Assembly (NCBI GenBank): GCA_030524225.1
Contig: JAUNGV010000007.1
Coordinates: 1 to 64,000 of the forward strand
Direction of reading: 5' to 3'
DNA: 64,000 bases
DNA from: Eubacteriales bacterium
GTDB taxonomy: Bacteria > Bacillota > Clostridia > Lachnospirales > Lachnospiraceae
The translations under genes and the position numbers were made by a program. Positions 51,572 through 61,207 of this stretch are shown here, piece after piece (position 1 is the stretch's first letter; the number at the start of each line of letters is the position of its first letter). The notes under the pieces are model-generated. The model searched no databases and was not told where the DNA came from. It saw nothing but the letters and a program-made list of their open reading frames with translations.

Positions 51572-52516
51572 ATGGGAAGCTATGTTTTAAAAAGGCTTGC
51601 GCAATCTCTGATAGTGGTAGTGATTGTCACAGTCCTGGTATTTGGATTAATGCATCTGCTCCCGGGTGATCCGATACAGATTTATCTGGGAGATACGGCG
51701 ACGCCTGAACAAATCAGCTATTATACGCAGATGTTTGGGTTGGATCAGCCTTTGTACGTACAGTATTTTAAATGGATTTCAGGACTGTTTCACGGCGAGA
51801 TGGGGAGATCTATTACGTATTCTATCGATGTCAGCGAGTTGTTGATCAAGAGAGTGGCGTGCACTTTGTCAGTGACACTGCCGGCGTTTTTGCTGGCGTT
51901 GGCGATAGGAATTGTTTTGGGGGTTGTCAGCTCCACGCACAGAGGAAAAAAACTGGATTCCATCCTGACGTCTATTGCAAATATTGGAATCGCAACGCCC
52001 ACCTTCTGGGTTGGAATGATTCTTGTTTATGTTTTTGCATTGAAACTGAATTGGCTGCCGGTACAGGGATATGTTTCTTTTGCAGAAAGTCCGATCGGAT
52101 ATTTACGCTGTCTCATTATGCCGGTTATTGTTTTATCGCTGGGGCATCTGGCATCTACGACAAGACAAACGCGTTCTGCGATGCTGGAAGTGGTTTCGCA
52201 GGATTATATTCGAACAGCGCGTGCAAAAGGTCTTCCGGAACATCGGGTGGTGTACCGCCATGCACTGCGAAATGCTTTAATTCCAGTGGTAACGATGCTG
52301 GGAGGGGCAATTGGAGGTCTAATCGGTGGCACGGTAGTGATTGAAAACCTGTTTAATATTCCGGGAGTTGGCTCGTTGATGATGACTGCTATTACGAATA
52401 AAGACTACATGGTAGTGCAGAATGTGACCTTTGTGATTGCGGTGGCGGTTGTTGTCTGCAATCTGTTGGTAGACATCTTATATGGCTATATTGACCCGCG
52501 GATTCGTGTGAATTAG
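51572..52516 (+). CDS. Dipeptide/nickel-type ABC transporter permease, DppB-like
   Basis: 314 aa, six membrane spans. Opening LKRLAQSLIVVVIVTVLVFGLMHLLPGDP and the coupling loop DYIRTARAKGLPEHRVVYRHALRNALIPV are those of DppB/OppB. It forms the channel with the next gene product. GTGGAGG precedes ATG 51572. Confidence 0.94.
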   Translation: MGSYVLKRLAQSLIVVVIVTVLVFGLMHLLPGDPIQIYLGDTATPEQISYYTQMFGLDQPLYVQYFKWISGLFHGEMGRSITYSIDVSELLIKRVACTLSVTLPAFLLALAIGIVLGVVSSTHRGKKLDSILTSIANIGIATPTFWVGMILVYVFALKLNWLPVQGYVSFAESPIGYLRCLIMPVIVLSLGHLASTTRQTRSAMLEVVSQDYIRTARAKGLPEHRVVYRHALRNALIPVVTMLGGAIGGLIGGTVVIENLFNIPGVGSLMMTAITNKDYMVVQNVTFVIAVAVVVCNLLVDILYGYIDPRIRVN

Positions 52517-52527
52517 GAGGTGGCAAG

Positions 52528-53406
52528 GTGAACAAAGAAAAAAAGGTGCTGACCCCTGCCGCAGAGAGAAGAAAAGAATTCGGTAAAGCATTCTTTGAAA
52601 GAAAAACGGTGAGGGCGGGCTTTGCGATTATTCTTATTATGGTATTTTCTGCAATTTTTGCTCCTCTGGTTGCGCCGTATGATCCTAATCAGCAGGATCT
52701 GCTTAATATGCTGAAGGGGCCGTCGCTCGCGCATATTTTTGGAACGGATGCGCTTGGAAGAGATCTGCTTTCCAGAATTATCTACGGAGCAAGAGCGTCT
52801 CTGTCAGTCGGGCTGGTTTCCACGCTGATAGCAGGAAGTATTGGAATTACGCTGGGGCTGACAGCAGGATATCTGGGGAAATGGGTAGATGCGGTCATTA
52901 TGAGGATTATGGACGCCATGATGTCCATTCCTGTTATCATCCTGGCGTTATTCCTTGGGTCTATTTTAGGCAAAGGACTTGGCAATATTATGCTGTGCAT
53001 TGGAATTGTAATGATGCCGGGATATGCGCGAATGACGAGAGGACAGGTTCTGGCGGTAAAACAATTGGATTATGTAACTGCCGGTAAAATCGGCGGGGCG
53101 ACGCGGGCAAAGAATGCACTTAAGCATATTTTACCGAATTGCATCGCGCCAAATCTGGTATTGGCGACAATGAATCTTGGTACGGCCATTATGGTGGAAG
53201 CCGGACTTAGCTACCTGGGCATGGGAATCAATCCGCCGACAGCTTCCTGGGGCAGCATGGTAAGCGATGGGTACCGTTATTTGTCGAATCAGCCCCATAT
53301 AGCAATCATTCCCGGTATCTTTATTATTTTGACGGTATGGTCGTTCAATGTGTGCGGCGATGCGCTGAGAGATGCGACAGATCCGAGACTGCGCGGAACA
53401 CGATAG
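52528..53406 (+). CDS. Dipeptide/nickel-type ABC transporter permease, DppC-like
   Basis: 292 aa, N-terminal cytoplasmic segment then six spans. DPNQQDLLNMLKGPSLAHIFGTDALGRDLLSRIIYGARASL is the DppC/OppC signature; the coupling loop is DYVTAGKIGGATRAKNALKHILPN. GTG start 52528 has TAGGAGG seven bases upstream. It is 11 bases after DppB. Confidence 0.94.
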   Translation: MNKEKKVLTPAAERRKEFGKAFFERKTVRAGFAIILIMVFSAIFAPLVAPYDPNQQDLLNMLKGPSLAHIFGTDALGRDLLSRIIYGARASLSVGLVSTLIAGSIGITLGLTAGYLGKWVDAVIMRIMDAMMSIPVIILALFLGSILGKGLGNIMLCIGIVMMPGYARMTRGQVLAVKQLDYVTAGKIGGATRAKNALKHILPNCIAPNLVLATMNLGTAIMVEAGLSYLGMGINPPTASWGSMVSDGYRYLSNQPHIAIIPGIFIILTVWSFNVCGDALRDATDPRLRGTR

Positions 53407-53415
53407 GAGAATGGC

Positions 53416-55452
53416 ATGGAACATTTGATCGAGGTAAGAAATTTACGTACGGAATTCAAACAGTCCAAAGGGATCCTGAAAGCGGTGAATGGAGTCTCCT
53501 ATTATCTGGATCCGGGTGAAATTGTCGCTTTTGTGGGAGAAAGCGGAAGTGGGAAAAGTGTAACGCAATATTCCGGAGTACAGCTGATCCCCTGTCCGCC
53601 GGGCAAAATTACCGGGGGAGAGATTCTCTTCGAAGGCAAGAATTTGCTGGACTACGAACAGAACAGCGCAGAACTGCAGAAAATTCGTGGAGGCGGAATT
53701 GGCATTGTTTTTCAGGAGCCAATGACTTCATTGAATCCTGTTATGACAATTGGGGATCAGCTCACAGAGGGGATGATTCTTCATTTGAAAATAAGTAAAG
53801 CGGAAGCCAGAGCGCGCGCCGTAGAACTTATGAAAGAGGTCGGAATTCCGGATCCGGAAACGAGACTGGATGCGTATCCTCATCAGTTCTCAGGCGGCAT
53901 GCGTCAGCGTATTGTCATTGCAATGGCGCTGTCCTGCGATCCCAAGCTGTTGATTGCGGATGAGGCGACAACGGCTCTTGATGTAACGACTCAGGCGCAG
54001 ATTCTGGATCTGATGCAGGACATTGTGCGCAGACGCAATGCGGCGATGGTAATGGTAACGCATAATCTGAGTATTGTAGCAAGATACGCGCAGCGTGTTT
54101 ATGTGATGTATGCGGGTGAAATTGTTGAGAGGGGAAGCACCAGCGAAATTTTCAAAAACCCCAGACATCCCTATACCATCGGACTTATGAATGCGGTTCC
54201 GGGGCTCCATGATCCTAAAGACAGAAAATTGATTCCGATTGCTGGCTATGTGGCTAATTTAGTGGACAGAAAAGACCAGTGCGCTTTTGTGAACCGTTGT
54301 CCTTATGCGACCAGGGAATGTGAAGAGGGGAAGGAGCCCGTATTGCAGCCGATTCCCGGAGAAGAGGGGCATTTTGCGGCATGCCATAGGATGATATCCA
54401 AAGAAAGCAAGCCCGAACGAAGCTTTGGGGATACGGATAGAAAATATTATAAAGGAGAGAAACATTTCACCGAGGCGGACCGTATTCTGGAAGTCCAGGA
54501 TTTAAAAGTGTACTTCCCGGTTTACAAAGGATTGCTGAAAAAGAAAGTGGCGGAAGTAAAAGCGGTAGATGGCGTTTCCTTTGATATTTATAAGGGAGAA
54601 ACCTTTGGGCTTGTAGGAGAATCCGGCTGTGGAAAATCGACGGTGGCGAGGACGGTGCTGCGTCTGAATGAAGCGTCGGGCGGTAAGATTATTTTTAATG
54701 GAACAGATATTACAAAACTGAGCGATGTGCAAATGAGAGAGCATCGGCGAAATATGCAGATGATCTTTCAGGATCCATATGGCTCTCTGGATCCGAGGCA
54801 GCGGGCCGGCGATATTGTTATGGAACCGATGAAGAATTTTAATACGGGAATGAGCCGGCAGGAAATGGAAGAGCGGGTGAAATTGCTTTTCGAATTAGTC
54901 AGTCTCGATCCTGCATACAGGGAGAGAGTGCCGCATGAATTCTCAGGCGGACAGAGGCAGCGCCTTGTTATTGCGAGAGCTCTGGCGACGAATCCGCAGT
55001 TTATCGTCTGTGATGAGGCGATTTCGGCATTGGACGTGTCAATTCAGGCACAGATCATTAATTTGCTGGAGGAGTTACAGGAACGCCTGGGCCTTACTTA
55101 TCTTTTTATTGCCCATGACTTGTCGGTTGTGAGGCATATCAGTGATCGGGTGGCGGTCATGTATCTGGGACAAATGGTTGAATTTGCAGATTGGAATGAG
55201 CTGTATTCTAATCCGCTGCATCCGTATACAAAATTATTGCTGGAAGCAGTTCCGGTTCCGGATCCGGAACTGGAAAAAGAGAGAGCCAGGCAAATTGTAC
55301 AGGGAGAAGTGCCGAGTCCGATGAAACGCCCGGCGGGCTGCGCTTTTTCAACGAGATGCCCCTATGCGACAGAAAAATGCCGTACGGAAATGCCGCTTCT
55401 GCGGGAAGGAAAAAATGGTCATAAAGTGGCGTGTCACATCGTGAATCGGTAA
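53416..55452 (+). CDS. Fused double ABC ATPase (DppD-DppF in one chain)
   Basis: 678 aa with two complete ATPase units. First: Walker A GESGSGKS at about 41-48, signature FSGGMRQRIVIAMAL, Walker B LLIADEATTALD. Second: Walker A GESGCGKST near 400, signature FSGGQRQRLVIARAL, Walker B FIVCDEAISALD. Each half ends with the Cys-rich oligopeptide C-terminal motif (CAFVNRCPYAT, CAFSTRCPYAT). In most bacteria these are two proteins. It powers the DppBC-like permeases. Confidence 0.95.
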   Translation: MEHLIEVRNLRTEFKQSKGILKAVNGVSYYLDPGEIVAFVGESGSGKSVTQYSGVQLIPCPPGKITGGEILFEGKNLLDYEQNSAELQKIRGGGIGIVFQEPMTSLNPVMTIGDQLTEGMILHLKISKAEARARAVELMKEVGIPDPETRLDAYPHQFSGGMRQRIVIAMALSCDPKLLIADEATTALDVTTQAQILDLMQDIVRRRNAAMVMVTHNLSIVARYAQRVYVMYAGEIVERGSTSEIFKNPRHPYTIGLMNAVPGLHDPKDRKLIPIAGYVANLVDRKDQCAFVNRCPYATRECEEGKEPVLQPIPGEEGHFAACHRMISKESKPERSFGDTDRKYYKGEKHFTEADRILEVQDLKVYFPVYKGLLKKKVAEVKAVDGVSFDIYKGETFGLVGESGCGKSTVARTVLRLNEASGGKIIFNGTDITKLSDVQMREHRRNMQMIFQDPYGSLDPRQRAGDIVMEPMKNFNTGMSRQEMEERVKLLFELVSLDPAYRERVPHEFSGGQRQRLVIARALATNPQFIVCDEAISALDVSIQAQIINLLEELQERLGLTYLFIAHDLSVVRHISDRVAVMYLGQMVEFADWNELYSNPLHPYTKLLLEAVPVPDPELEKERARQIVQGEVPSPMKRPAGCAFSTRCPYATEKCRTEMPLLREGKNGHKVACHIVNR

Positions 55453-55502
55453 AGAGAACAGCTTTTCAAAAATGGAAGGATAGTCAAGAACGGAGGTCAC
55501 CC

Positions 55503-57230
55503 ATGGCGGAGGATATGTTTGCAGAGCTGCTGCGGCAGACACAGAGAGAGTATGATGCATTGGATATGCCATTGGTATGCGAAGAAGCGGAAGTAGAGGA
55601 AATAGATCTTCCGATGTCGGATGGAATCAGGCTGAAAACATATATTTACCGGCCGTGTATAAAGAAAAGCGCAGCGAAGGATCTTTCTTATCCGGTGATC
55701 CTGCAGCGCTCTCCGTACTTTCATGGGATGGACTCCTATCGTCTTCATGGGCGCAATCTGGCACGCAGAGGCTTTGTCTATATCATACAATCCTGCAGGG
55801 GAACCGGGGAGTCGGGAGGAGAATGGACGCCGAATATTAACGAGCGCAGAGATGGTCTGGAGACGCTGGAGTGGCTGCAGGGAGAAGCGTGGGTCAGGAA
55901 TGTTGGCTACTGGGGAGATTCCTATCTGGCTCTGACAGGATGGTGTATGGCGGACAAGGTTCCGGATAAGGTAAAGGGAATGTATCTCGGAGTTTACGGG
56001 ACGGATCGGTTTACCTCGGCCTATTGTAAAGGGGCTTTCCGCCATGACGTCTTGACGTCATGGGCGATGGAAAATGCGGGATTTCCGGTTACGGCAGACT
56101 ATGAAGAGAGCTGCAGATACCGGCCGCAGATAGAAGTGGATGAAAAATTGTGGGGTAAGAAAATACCGTGGTACCGGGACTGGATTACGGCGGTCGAAGA
56201 GACAGATCCTTATTGGCAGCAGGGATTCTGGAAAATGCTGCGGGATATTCCGGAAAAGGTGCAGATTCCGCTACTGATCACAGAAGGATGGTATGATCAT
56301 CATTTGGGGAGCGCGTTGAAGTCCTATGAGATGCTCAATGACTCCGTTCGCGGAAAGAGTACACTGAGAGTCGGATGCTGGAATCATTTTTCGATGAATT
56401 GTCTGGAATGGGGAACACCGCGTAACCTGGAAAACAGCGAAGTAAAATCTATGACGGACTGGTTCCGGACGCTGCTTGTGGAGGACAGAATTCCGGAGAA
56501 AAAGGCCCAGATTTATATTATTGGCAGAGACGAGTGGCGGGAGCTGGATGCCTGGCCGATGCCGGTGGGAGAGTGTAAAAAATATTATCTGAATACAGAG
56601 AAATACGCGGAAAAACAGAGAGAAGGAACGCTGGAATTGCAGAAAGAAAATTGCAGCGGGGAGTGCTCCTATCTGTACGATCCGGAAAATCCGACGAGAT
56701 CGCTGGGGGCGGAGGCGATGCTGAAAAGTATAGAAAAAGTAGGAAGCCGCTATCAGCCGCCGATCGGGGAACGTGCGGATGTGCTGAGCTTTGTGTCGGA
56801 TATTGTGGAAGATAGTTTTGTAATCGGAGGAAAGATCCGGGTTTCGCTGCAGGTGTCCAGCGACTGCGAGGATACGGCTTTCACTGCAAAACTGATGGAA
56901 GTAGACAAAGACGGACGGACAGTCAATATCAGATCTTCGATTACGACGATTGCCGCAGATCATCCGGGGGATGCCTACGTGCCGGGAACTCCCACAGAAG
57001 TGGTGGTAGAGATGTGGGATATTGCATGGGAGGTACAAAAAGGGAGTCGGCTCCGATTGGATATTTCATCATCTGATTTTCCACAGTATTCCATTCACAG
57101 CAATTATGCAGGACTTTGGTCCAAACAGGACAAGAGTCGCACTGCAAAGCAGACTATTTACTGCAATGGAGCGGGAAGCTCTTATATAGAGCTTCCAATT
57201 TTACAAGAATCGATGGCGACAGTTGAGTAA
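55503..57230 (+). CDS. CocE/NonD-family hydrolase (X-Pro dipeptidyl-peptidase S15 fold)
   Basis: About 575 aa. The N-terminal part is alpha/beta hydrolase (DGIRLKTYIYRP, YPVILQRSPYF, GFVYIIQSCRGTGESGGEW) with nucleophile S140 in VGYWGDSYLALTG, D265 in TEGWYDHH and H295 in CWNHFSMN. The C-terminal part is the jelly-roll (FVIGGKIRVSLQVSSDCEDTAF, DISSSDFPQYSIH). Relatives cleave cocaine esters, acyl amides or prolyl dipeptides. GGAGG precedes ATG 55503. No signal peptide, so the substrate is imported first. Its place beside a CoA-transferase suggests it frees a carboxylic acid. Confidence 0.9.
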   Translation: MAEDMFAELLRQTQREYDALDMPLVCEEAEVEEIDLPMSDGIRLKTYIYRPCIKKSAAKDLSYPVILQRSPYFHGMDSYRLHGRNLARRGFVYIIQSCRGTGESGGEWTPNINERRDGLETLEWLQGEAWVRNVGYWGDSYLALTGWCMADKVPDKVKGMYLGVYGTDRFTSAYCKGAFRHDVLTSWAMENAGFPVTADYEESCRYRPQIEVDEKLWGKKIPWYRDWITAVEETDPYWQQGFWKMLRDIPEKVQIPLLITEGWYDHHLGSALKSYEMLNDSVRGKSTLRVGCWNHFSMNCLEWGTPRNLENSEVKSMTDWFRTLLVEDRIPEKKAQIYIIGRDEWRELDAWPMPVGECKKYYLNTEKYAEKQREGTLELQKENCSGECSYLYDPENPTRSLGAEAMLKSIEKVGSRYQPPIGERADVLSFVSDIVEDSFVIGGKIRVSLQVSSDCEDTAFTAKLMEVDKDGRTVNIRSSITTIAADHPGDAYVPGTPTEVVVEMWDIAWEVQKGSRLRLDISSSDFPQYSIHSNYAGLWSKQDKSRTAKQTIYCNGAGSSYIELPILQESMATVE

Positions 57231-57255
57231 CAGATGGCGGGAGATATACAGAGGT

Positions 57256-58470
57256 ATGGATGATAGAGCGGATAATGTAATGCAGGCGCTGCAGAATTTA
57301 GTGGTTTTGGACCTGACAAGAGTGGTGGCGGGGCCTTATGCGGGATCGATACTGGGAGACTTCGGTGCCCATGTTATTAAGATAGAGATGCCGGGAGGCG
57401 GAGACGATTCGAGAGGGTACGGCCCCTATGAGCACGGGGAAAGTATGTATTATGCGAACTTGAATCGCAATAAAAAGGGAATCACGCTGAATTTGAAAAC
57501 AGAGGAAGGCAGGGAAATTCTCCTAAAGCTGGTGAAAAAGGCGGATATTTTGCTGGAGAATTATCGCCCGGGAGTCATGGATAAACTGGGAGTGGGATAT
57601 GAGGTACTGCATGAAATAAACCCCAGGCTGATTTATGGACAGCTTTCAGGTTTTGGTTCCTATGGCCCATATGCGCAAAGACCCGGATATGACATTATTT
57701 CTCAGGGGATGGGCGGACTGATGAGTATTACGGGGGAAAAAGGAGGACATCCGACCCGGTGCGGCAATGCAATGGGGGATATGCTTGGCGGTATGAATCT
57801 GGTCATCGGTGTTCTGGCAGCGGTGAATGCCAGAACGATGACCGGAGTCGGACAGAGAGTGGATGTTTCACTGGTGGACTCTGTAGTGGCCAGTCTGGAA
57901 AATGCTTATATTCGTTATTTTAAATCGGAAAAACTTCCGGAACGCAATGGAAATGCCTATGCCTCTATCGCTCCTTATGATACTTATCGCGCCAAAGACG
58001 GGATGGTGATTATAGCCTGTGGAAATCAGAAGTTATATGAAAAATTCTGCAGGGAGGTGATCGGGATGCCGTGGATGATTGAAGATGAACGTTTTCTCAC
58101 GGTACCCCTGCGCGTACAAAACAACGAAATTCAAAAAAAATATATTGAAGAGTGGAGTACGCAGTACAACGTGAGCGAAATTGTTGATATGGCGCTTGGA
58201 AAGGGGATTCCGGCGGGACCTCTCTATAATGTAAAGCAGATTACAGAGGATCAGCATATTGCGGGAGCAAGAGAGATGTTTATTGAGATTGAACATCCGA
58301 CGATAGGGAAAATGAAAGTGAACGGAAATCCTGTGAAGCTGATGGATATGATGCCGCGGATCAATTGCGCCGCTCCGACGCTGGGAGAACATAATAAAGA
58401 GATCCTGGAAAATATGTTGGGGTATACGGAGGAAGATCTGGCGCGGTTTCAGGAGGAACATGTGATCTGA
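57256..58470 (+). CDS. Class III CoA-transferase (CaiB/BaiF family)
   Basis: About 404 aa. VVLDLTRVVAGPYAGSILGDFGAHVIKIE, RNKKGITLNLKTEEGREI and YDIISQGMGGLMSITGE are diagnostic; the catalytic Asp is D175 in AMGDMLGGMN. It moves CoA from a donor acyl-CoA to an acid. The start is uncertain (57256 or 57280) and the frame is open back into the hydrolase gene, indicating tight coupling. It fits CoA activation of an acid freed by the preceding hydrolase, and BaiF-like members act on bile acids in gut Clostridia; other bai genes are not seen here. Confidence 0.92.
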   Translation: MDDRADNVMQALQNLVVLDLTRVVAGPYAGSILGDFGAHVIKIEMPGGGDDSRGYGPYEHGESMYYANLNRNKKGITLNLKTEEGREILLKLVKKADILLENYRPGVMDKLGVGYEVLHEINPRLIYGQLSGFGSYGPYAQRPGYDIISQGMGGLMSITGEKGGHPTRCGNAMGDMLGGMNLVIGVLAAVNARTMTGVGQRVDVSLVDSVVASLENAYIRYFKSEKLPERNGNAYASIAPYDTYRAKDGMVIIACGNQKLYEKFCREVIGMPWMIEDERFLTVPLRVQNNEIQKKYIEEWSTQYNVSEIVDMALGKGIPAGPLYNVKQITEDQHIAGAREMFIEIEHPTIGKMKVNGNPVKLMDMMPRINCAAPTLGEHNKEILENMLGYTEEDLARFQEEHVI

Positions 58471-58589
58471 GTGGCCAAACTTCATCCATAATAATCGGAT
58501 TCAGTTCTGTCAGGAGCAAAACAGGAACTTTCAGAAACAATGGCGGGCGCACGGTTGAGGAATGATTGTGCGGAGATAAAGGGGATTGG

Positions 58590-61157
58590 ATGAGAAAAAT
58601 TAAACATATGACATTTACAGGGGTAAAAACGCAGGAAGTACAGCAGTATGAACTGAGAGGAAGAAAGATTGCCTGTGAAGCGGCTGTGGAGGGAATTGTT
58701 CTTTTAAAAAATGAAGAGCAGGTACTTCCGCTGGATAAGAAGAGGCCGGTCGCACTGTACGGAAGCGGCGCTATGCATACCATCAAGGGAGGGACCGGAT
58801 CGGGAGATGTCAATGAGCGGAGCAGCGTCAGCATCTATGAGGGGATGCAAAACGAGGGATTTGAGATTACCACAAAGTCATACTTGTCCGATTGCGAAGC
58901 AGAATATGAGACGGCCAGGCAGAGCTGGAGGGAAGAGATCCTGAAAAAATCGGCTGGCGAAAATGGACTAAAATTTTTTGAGGTATACTCCTCCATTCCT
59001 TTTTCTGCCCCGGCAGGGATTAAAATTGATCGGGAAGCAGCGGAGAAAGATGCAGCGGATACCGCTGTTTATGTGCTGTCACGTGTCGCAGGAGAGGGAA
59101 GTGATCGTTATGCCAGAGAGGGGGATTACCTGTTAAGCGCAGAAGAAGCAGAGCAGATCAAGGTAATCTGTGAGAACTATCAAAACGTAATTCTGATCAT
59201 TAATTCCGGCGGCATAGTGGATCTCTCTTTTACAGATACATATAAAAATATTAAGGGAATTCTCTATTATTCTCAGGCTGGAATGGAAGGAGGAAACGCG
59301 CTTGCGCGGATTCTGTCCGGAAAGGAAACGCCGAGTGCAAAATTAACCGATAGCTGGGCGCGGAATTACGAGGAGTATCCCAATGCGGCGACTTTTTCTC
59401 ATAACAACGGCAATGTCAGTCAGGAAAAATATGAAGAAGGGATTTATGTAGGATACCGGTATTTTGACAGTTTCGAAATTCCGGTTCGCTATCCGTTTGG
59501 CTATGGGTTGTCGTATACGAGTTTTGCCTTTTCAGATGCTGTTTTTTCCCTTGATGCGGGCCGGTTGGATACGACACCTGTTATTACGGCGAAGGTGACT
59601 GTCACAAATACCGGAGAGCGTTTTGCGGGAAAAGAAGTGGCGGAGATTTTTGCTGTTCTTCCGCAGACGGGAAGGACGAAAGAGTTCAGACGGCTGGTTG
59701 GTTTTGGAAAAACCGGAATACTCCAGCCCGGAGAGCAGGAAGAACTGGAGATCTCTATTCCCCTCAAAAATCTGGCATCCTATGCGGAAGAAAGCTCAGA
59801 ATGGATATTGGAACAGGGGAGTTATTTTCTGAATGTCGGAAATTCAGTGGATCAGAATGAGCCTGTCGCGGTGCTTGTGGCAGAGGAGACTTGTGTTCTG
59901 GAAAGGCTGCGGAGCATTTGCACGAGAGGGGAATCTTTGCAGGAAATTGTCCCGGACAAAGAAAGTCTGCAAAAGCGATACGACGCTTACCGTCAACAGA
60001 CGGACGGACTGCCGGTTATGACGCTTCGGCAGGCTGATATTAACATTGTGGAGCCATCCTATAAAGAGGACTATACAGGCGATAAGCTGGAGGAAGCGGA
60101 GTCCATCACCCAAACACTCTCTCAGGAACAGCTGATCCGCCTGGTAACAGGGGAGATTGCGGATTGGGGAACCGGAAACAAAGAGGAAGAGCATGCAGCG
60201 GATCAGGTGGGATCTGCGGGGCAGTCTGTGCCGGGAGCGGCAGGAGAGACCAGTCATTGTGCGGCGGGGGAACCGTGGAATATTGCTCCCATTGTTTTAG
60301 CTGACGGACCGGCAGGACTGCGTCTCAATCAGAAGTATCGTGTGGTAAACGGCGAAATTCAGAGACAGGCATTCCGGGAGAGTCTGGAGCACGGTATTTT
60401 TGCCGAGAATCCGGAAGAAGTAAGGCAGGAAGGAGAAGTTTACTATCAGTATTGTACCGCGATTCCTGTTGGTACGATGCTGGCGCAGACATTCAATCCG
60501 GAACTGGTGGAGAAGGTCGGCAGAATGATAGGGGAGGAGATGGTGAGATTTCATATTACCCTGTGGCTGGCGCCGGGAATGAATATCCATCGCAATCCTC
60601 TCTGTGGCAGAAATTTTGAATATTATTCAGAAGATCCATTGTTGTCAGGAATTTTTGCGGCGTCGATGACGAAGGGCGTGCAGTCGGTGGCAGGATGCGG
60701 AACGACGATTAAACATTTTGCATGCAATAACCAGGAAGACAACAGAATGAATTCGGATAGCGTTGTTTCGGAACGGGCTTTGCGGGAGATTTATCTCAGG
60801 GGATTTGAGATTGCGGTAAAAGAAGCACAGCCGATGGCAATTATGACGTCTTTTAACAAAATAAATGGCGTTCATGCGGCCAATCATTATGATCTGTGTA
60901 CAATAGCGGCGCGGCAGGAGTGGGGATTTGACGGCATCATAATGACGGACTGGCTGACAACTTCTGAAATGACACAGGAGGGATCGACAGCATCCGGATG
61001 CATCCGTGCCGGGAATGATCTGGTGATGCCTGGACTGGTATCTGATCATGAAGATCTTAAGAGAGCGCTGCTGGATGGAAGCCTGACGATCGAAGAATTA
61101 AAGAAGTGTGTGGTCAGAATTGTGCGAACTGTACTGAAATCAAATCAGTATGAATAA
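58590..61157 (+). CDS. GH3 glycoside hydrolase with reversed domain order
   Basis: About 855 aa. The usual C-terminal alpha/beta sandwich comes first (EAAVEGIVLLKNEEQVLPLD, about 25-260), followed by a fibronectin-III-like domain (about 300-425) and then the catalytic barrel (about 500-855) with IKHFACNNQE, and the nucleophile D787 in GIIMTDW. This circularly permuted order is known in some rumen and gut bacterial beta-glucosidases. An Ala/Gly/Glu-rich insert (about 530-560) precedes the barrel core. No signal peptide. AAGGGG precedes ATG 58590. It may hydrolyse a beta-glucoside, xyloside or glucuronide-like conjugate. Confidence 0.92.
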   Translation: MRKIKHMTFTGVKTQEVQQYELRGRKIACEAAVEGIVLLKNEEQVLPLDKKRPVALYGSGAMHTIKGGTGSGDVNERSSVSIYEGMQNEGFEITTKSYLSDCEAEYETARQSWREEILKKSAGENGLKFFEVYSSIPFSAPAGIKIDREAAEKDAADTAVYVLSRVAGEGSDRYAREGDYLLSAEEAEQIKVICENYQNVILIINSGGIVDLSFTDTYKNIKGILYYSQAGMEGGNALARILSGKETPSAKLTDSWARNYEEYPNAATFSHNNGNVSQEKYEEGIYVGYRYFDSFEIPVRYPFGYGLSYTSFAFSDAVFSLDAGRLDTTPVITAKVTVTNTGERFAGKEVAEIFAVLPQTGRTKEFRRLVGFGKTGILQPGEQEELEISIPLKNLASYAEESSEWILEQGSYFLNVGNSVDQNEPVAVLVAEETCVLERLRSICTRGESLQEIVPDKESLQKRYDAYRQQTDGLPVMTLRQADINIVEPSYKEDYTGDKLEEAESITQTLSQEQLIRLVTGEIADWGTGNKEEEHAADQVGSAGQSVPGAAGETSHCAAGEPWNIAPIVLADGPAGLRLNQKYRVVNGEIQRQAFRESLEHGIFAENPEEVRQEGEVYYQYCTAIPVGTMLAQTFNPELVEKVGRMIGEEMVRFHITLWLAPGMNIHRNPLCGRNFEYYSEDPLLSGIFAASMTKGVQSVAGCGTTIKHFACNNQEDNRMNSDSVVSERALREIYLRGFEIAVKEAQPMAIMTSFNKINGVHAANHYDLCTIAARQEWGFDGIIMTDWLTTSEMTQEGSTASGCIRAGNDLVMPGLVSDHEDLKRALLDGSLTIEELKKCVVRIVRTVLKSNQYE

Positions 61158-61207
61158 GAGCAGAGAATGCAGAAGAATCCTTTACGAAACGGGGGTGAAG
61201 AGGCGCT

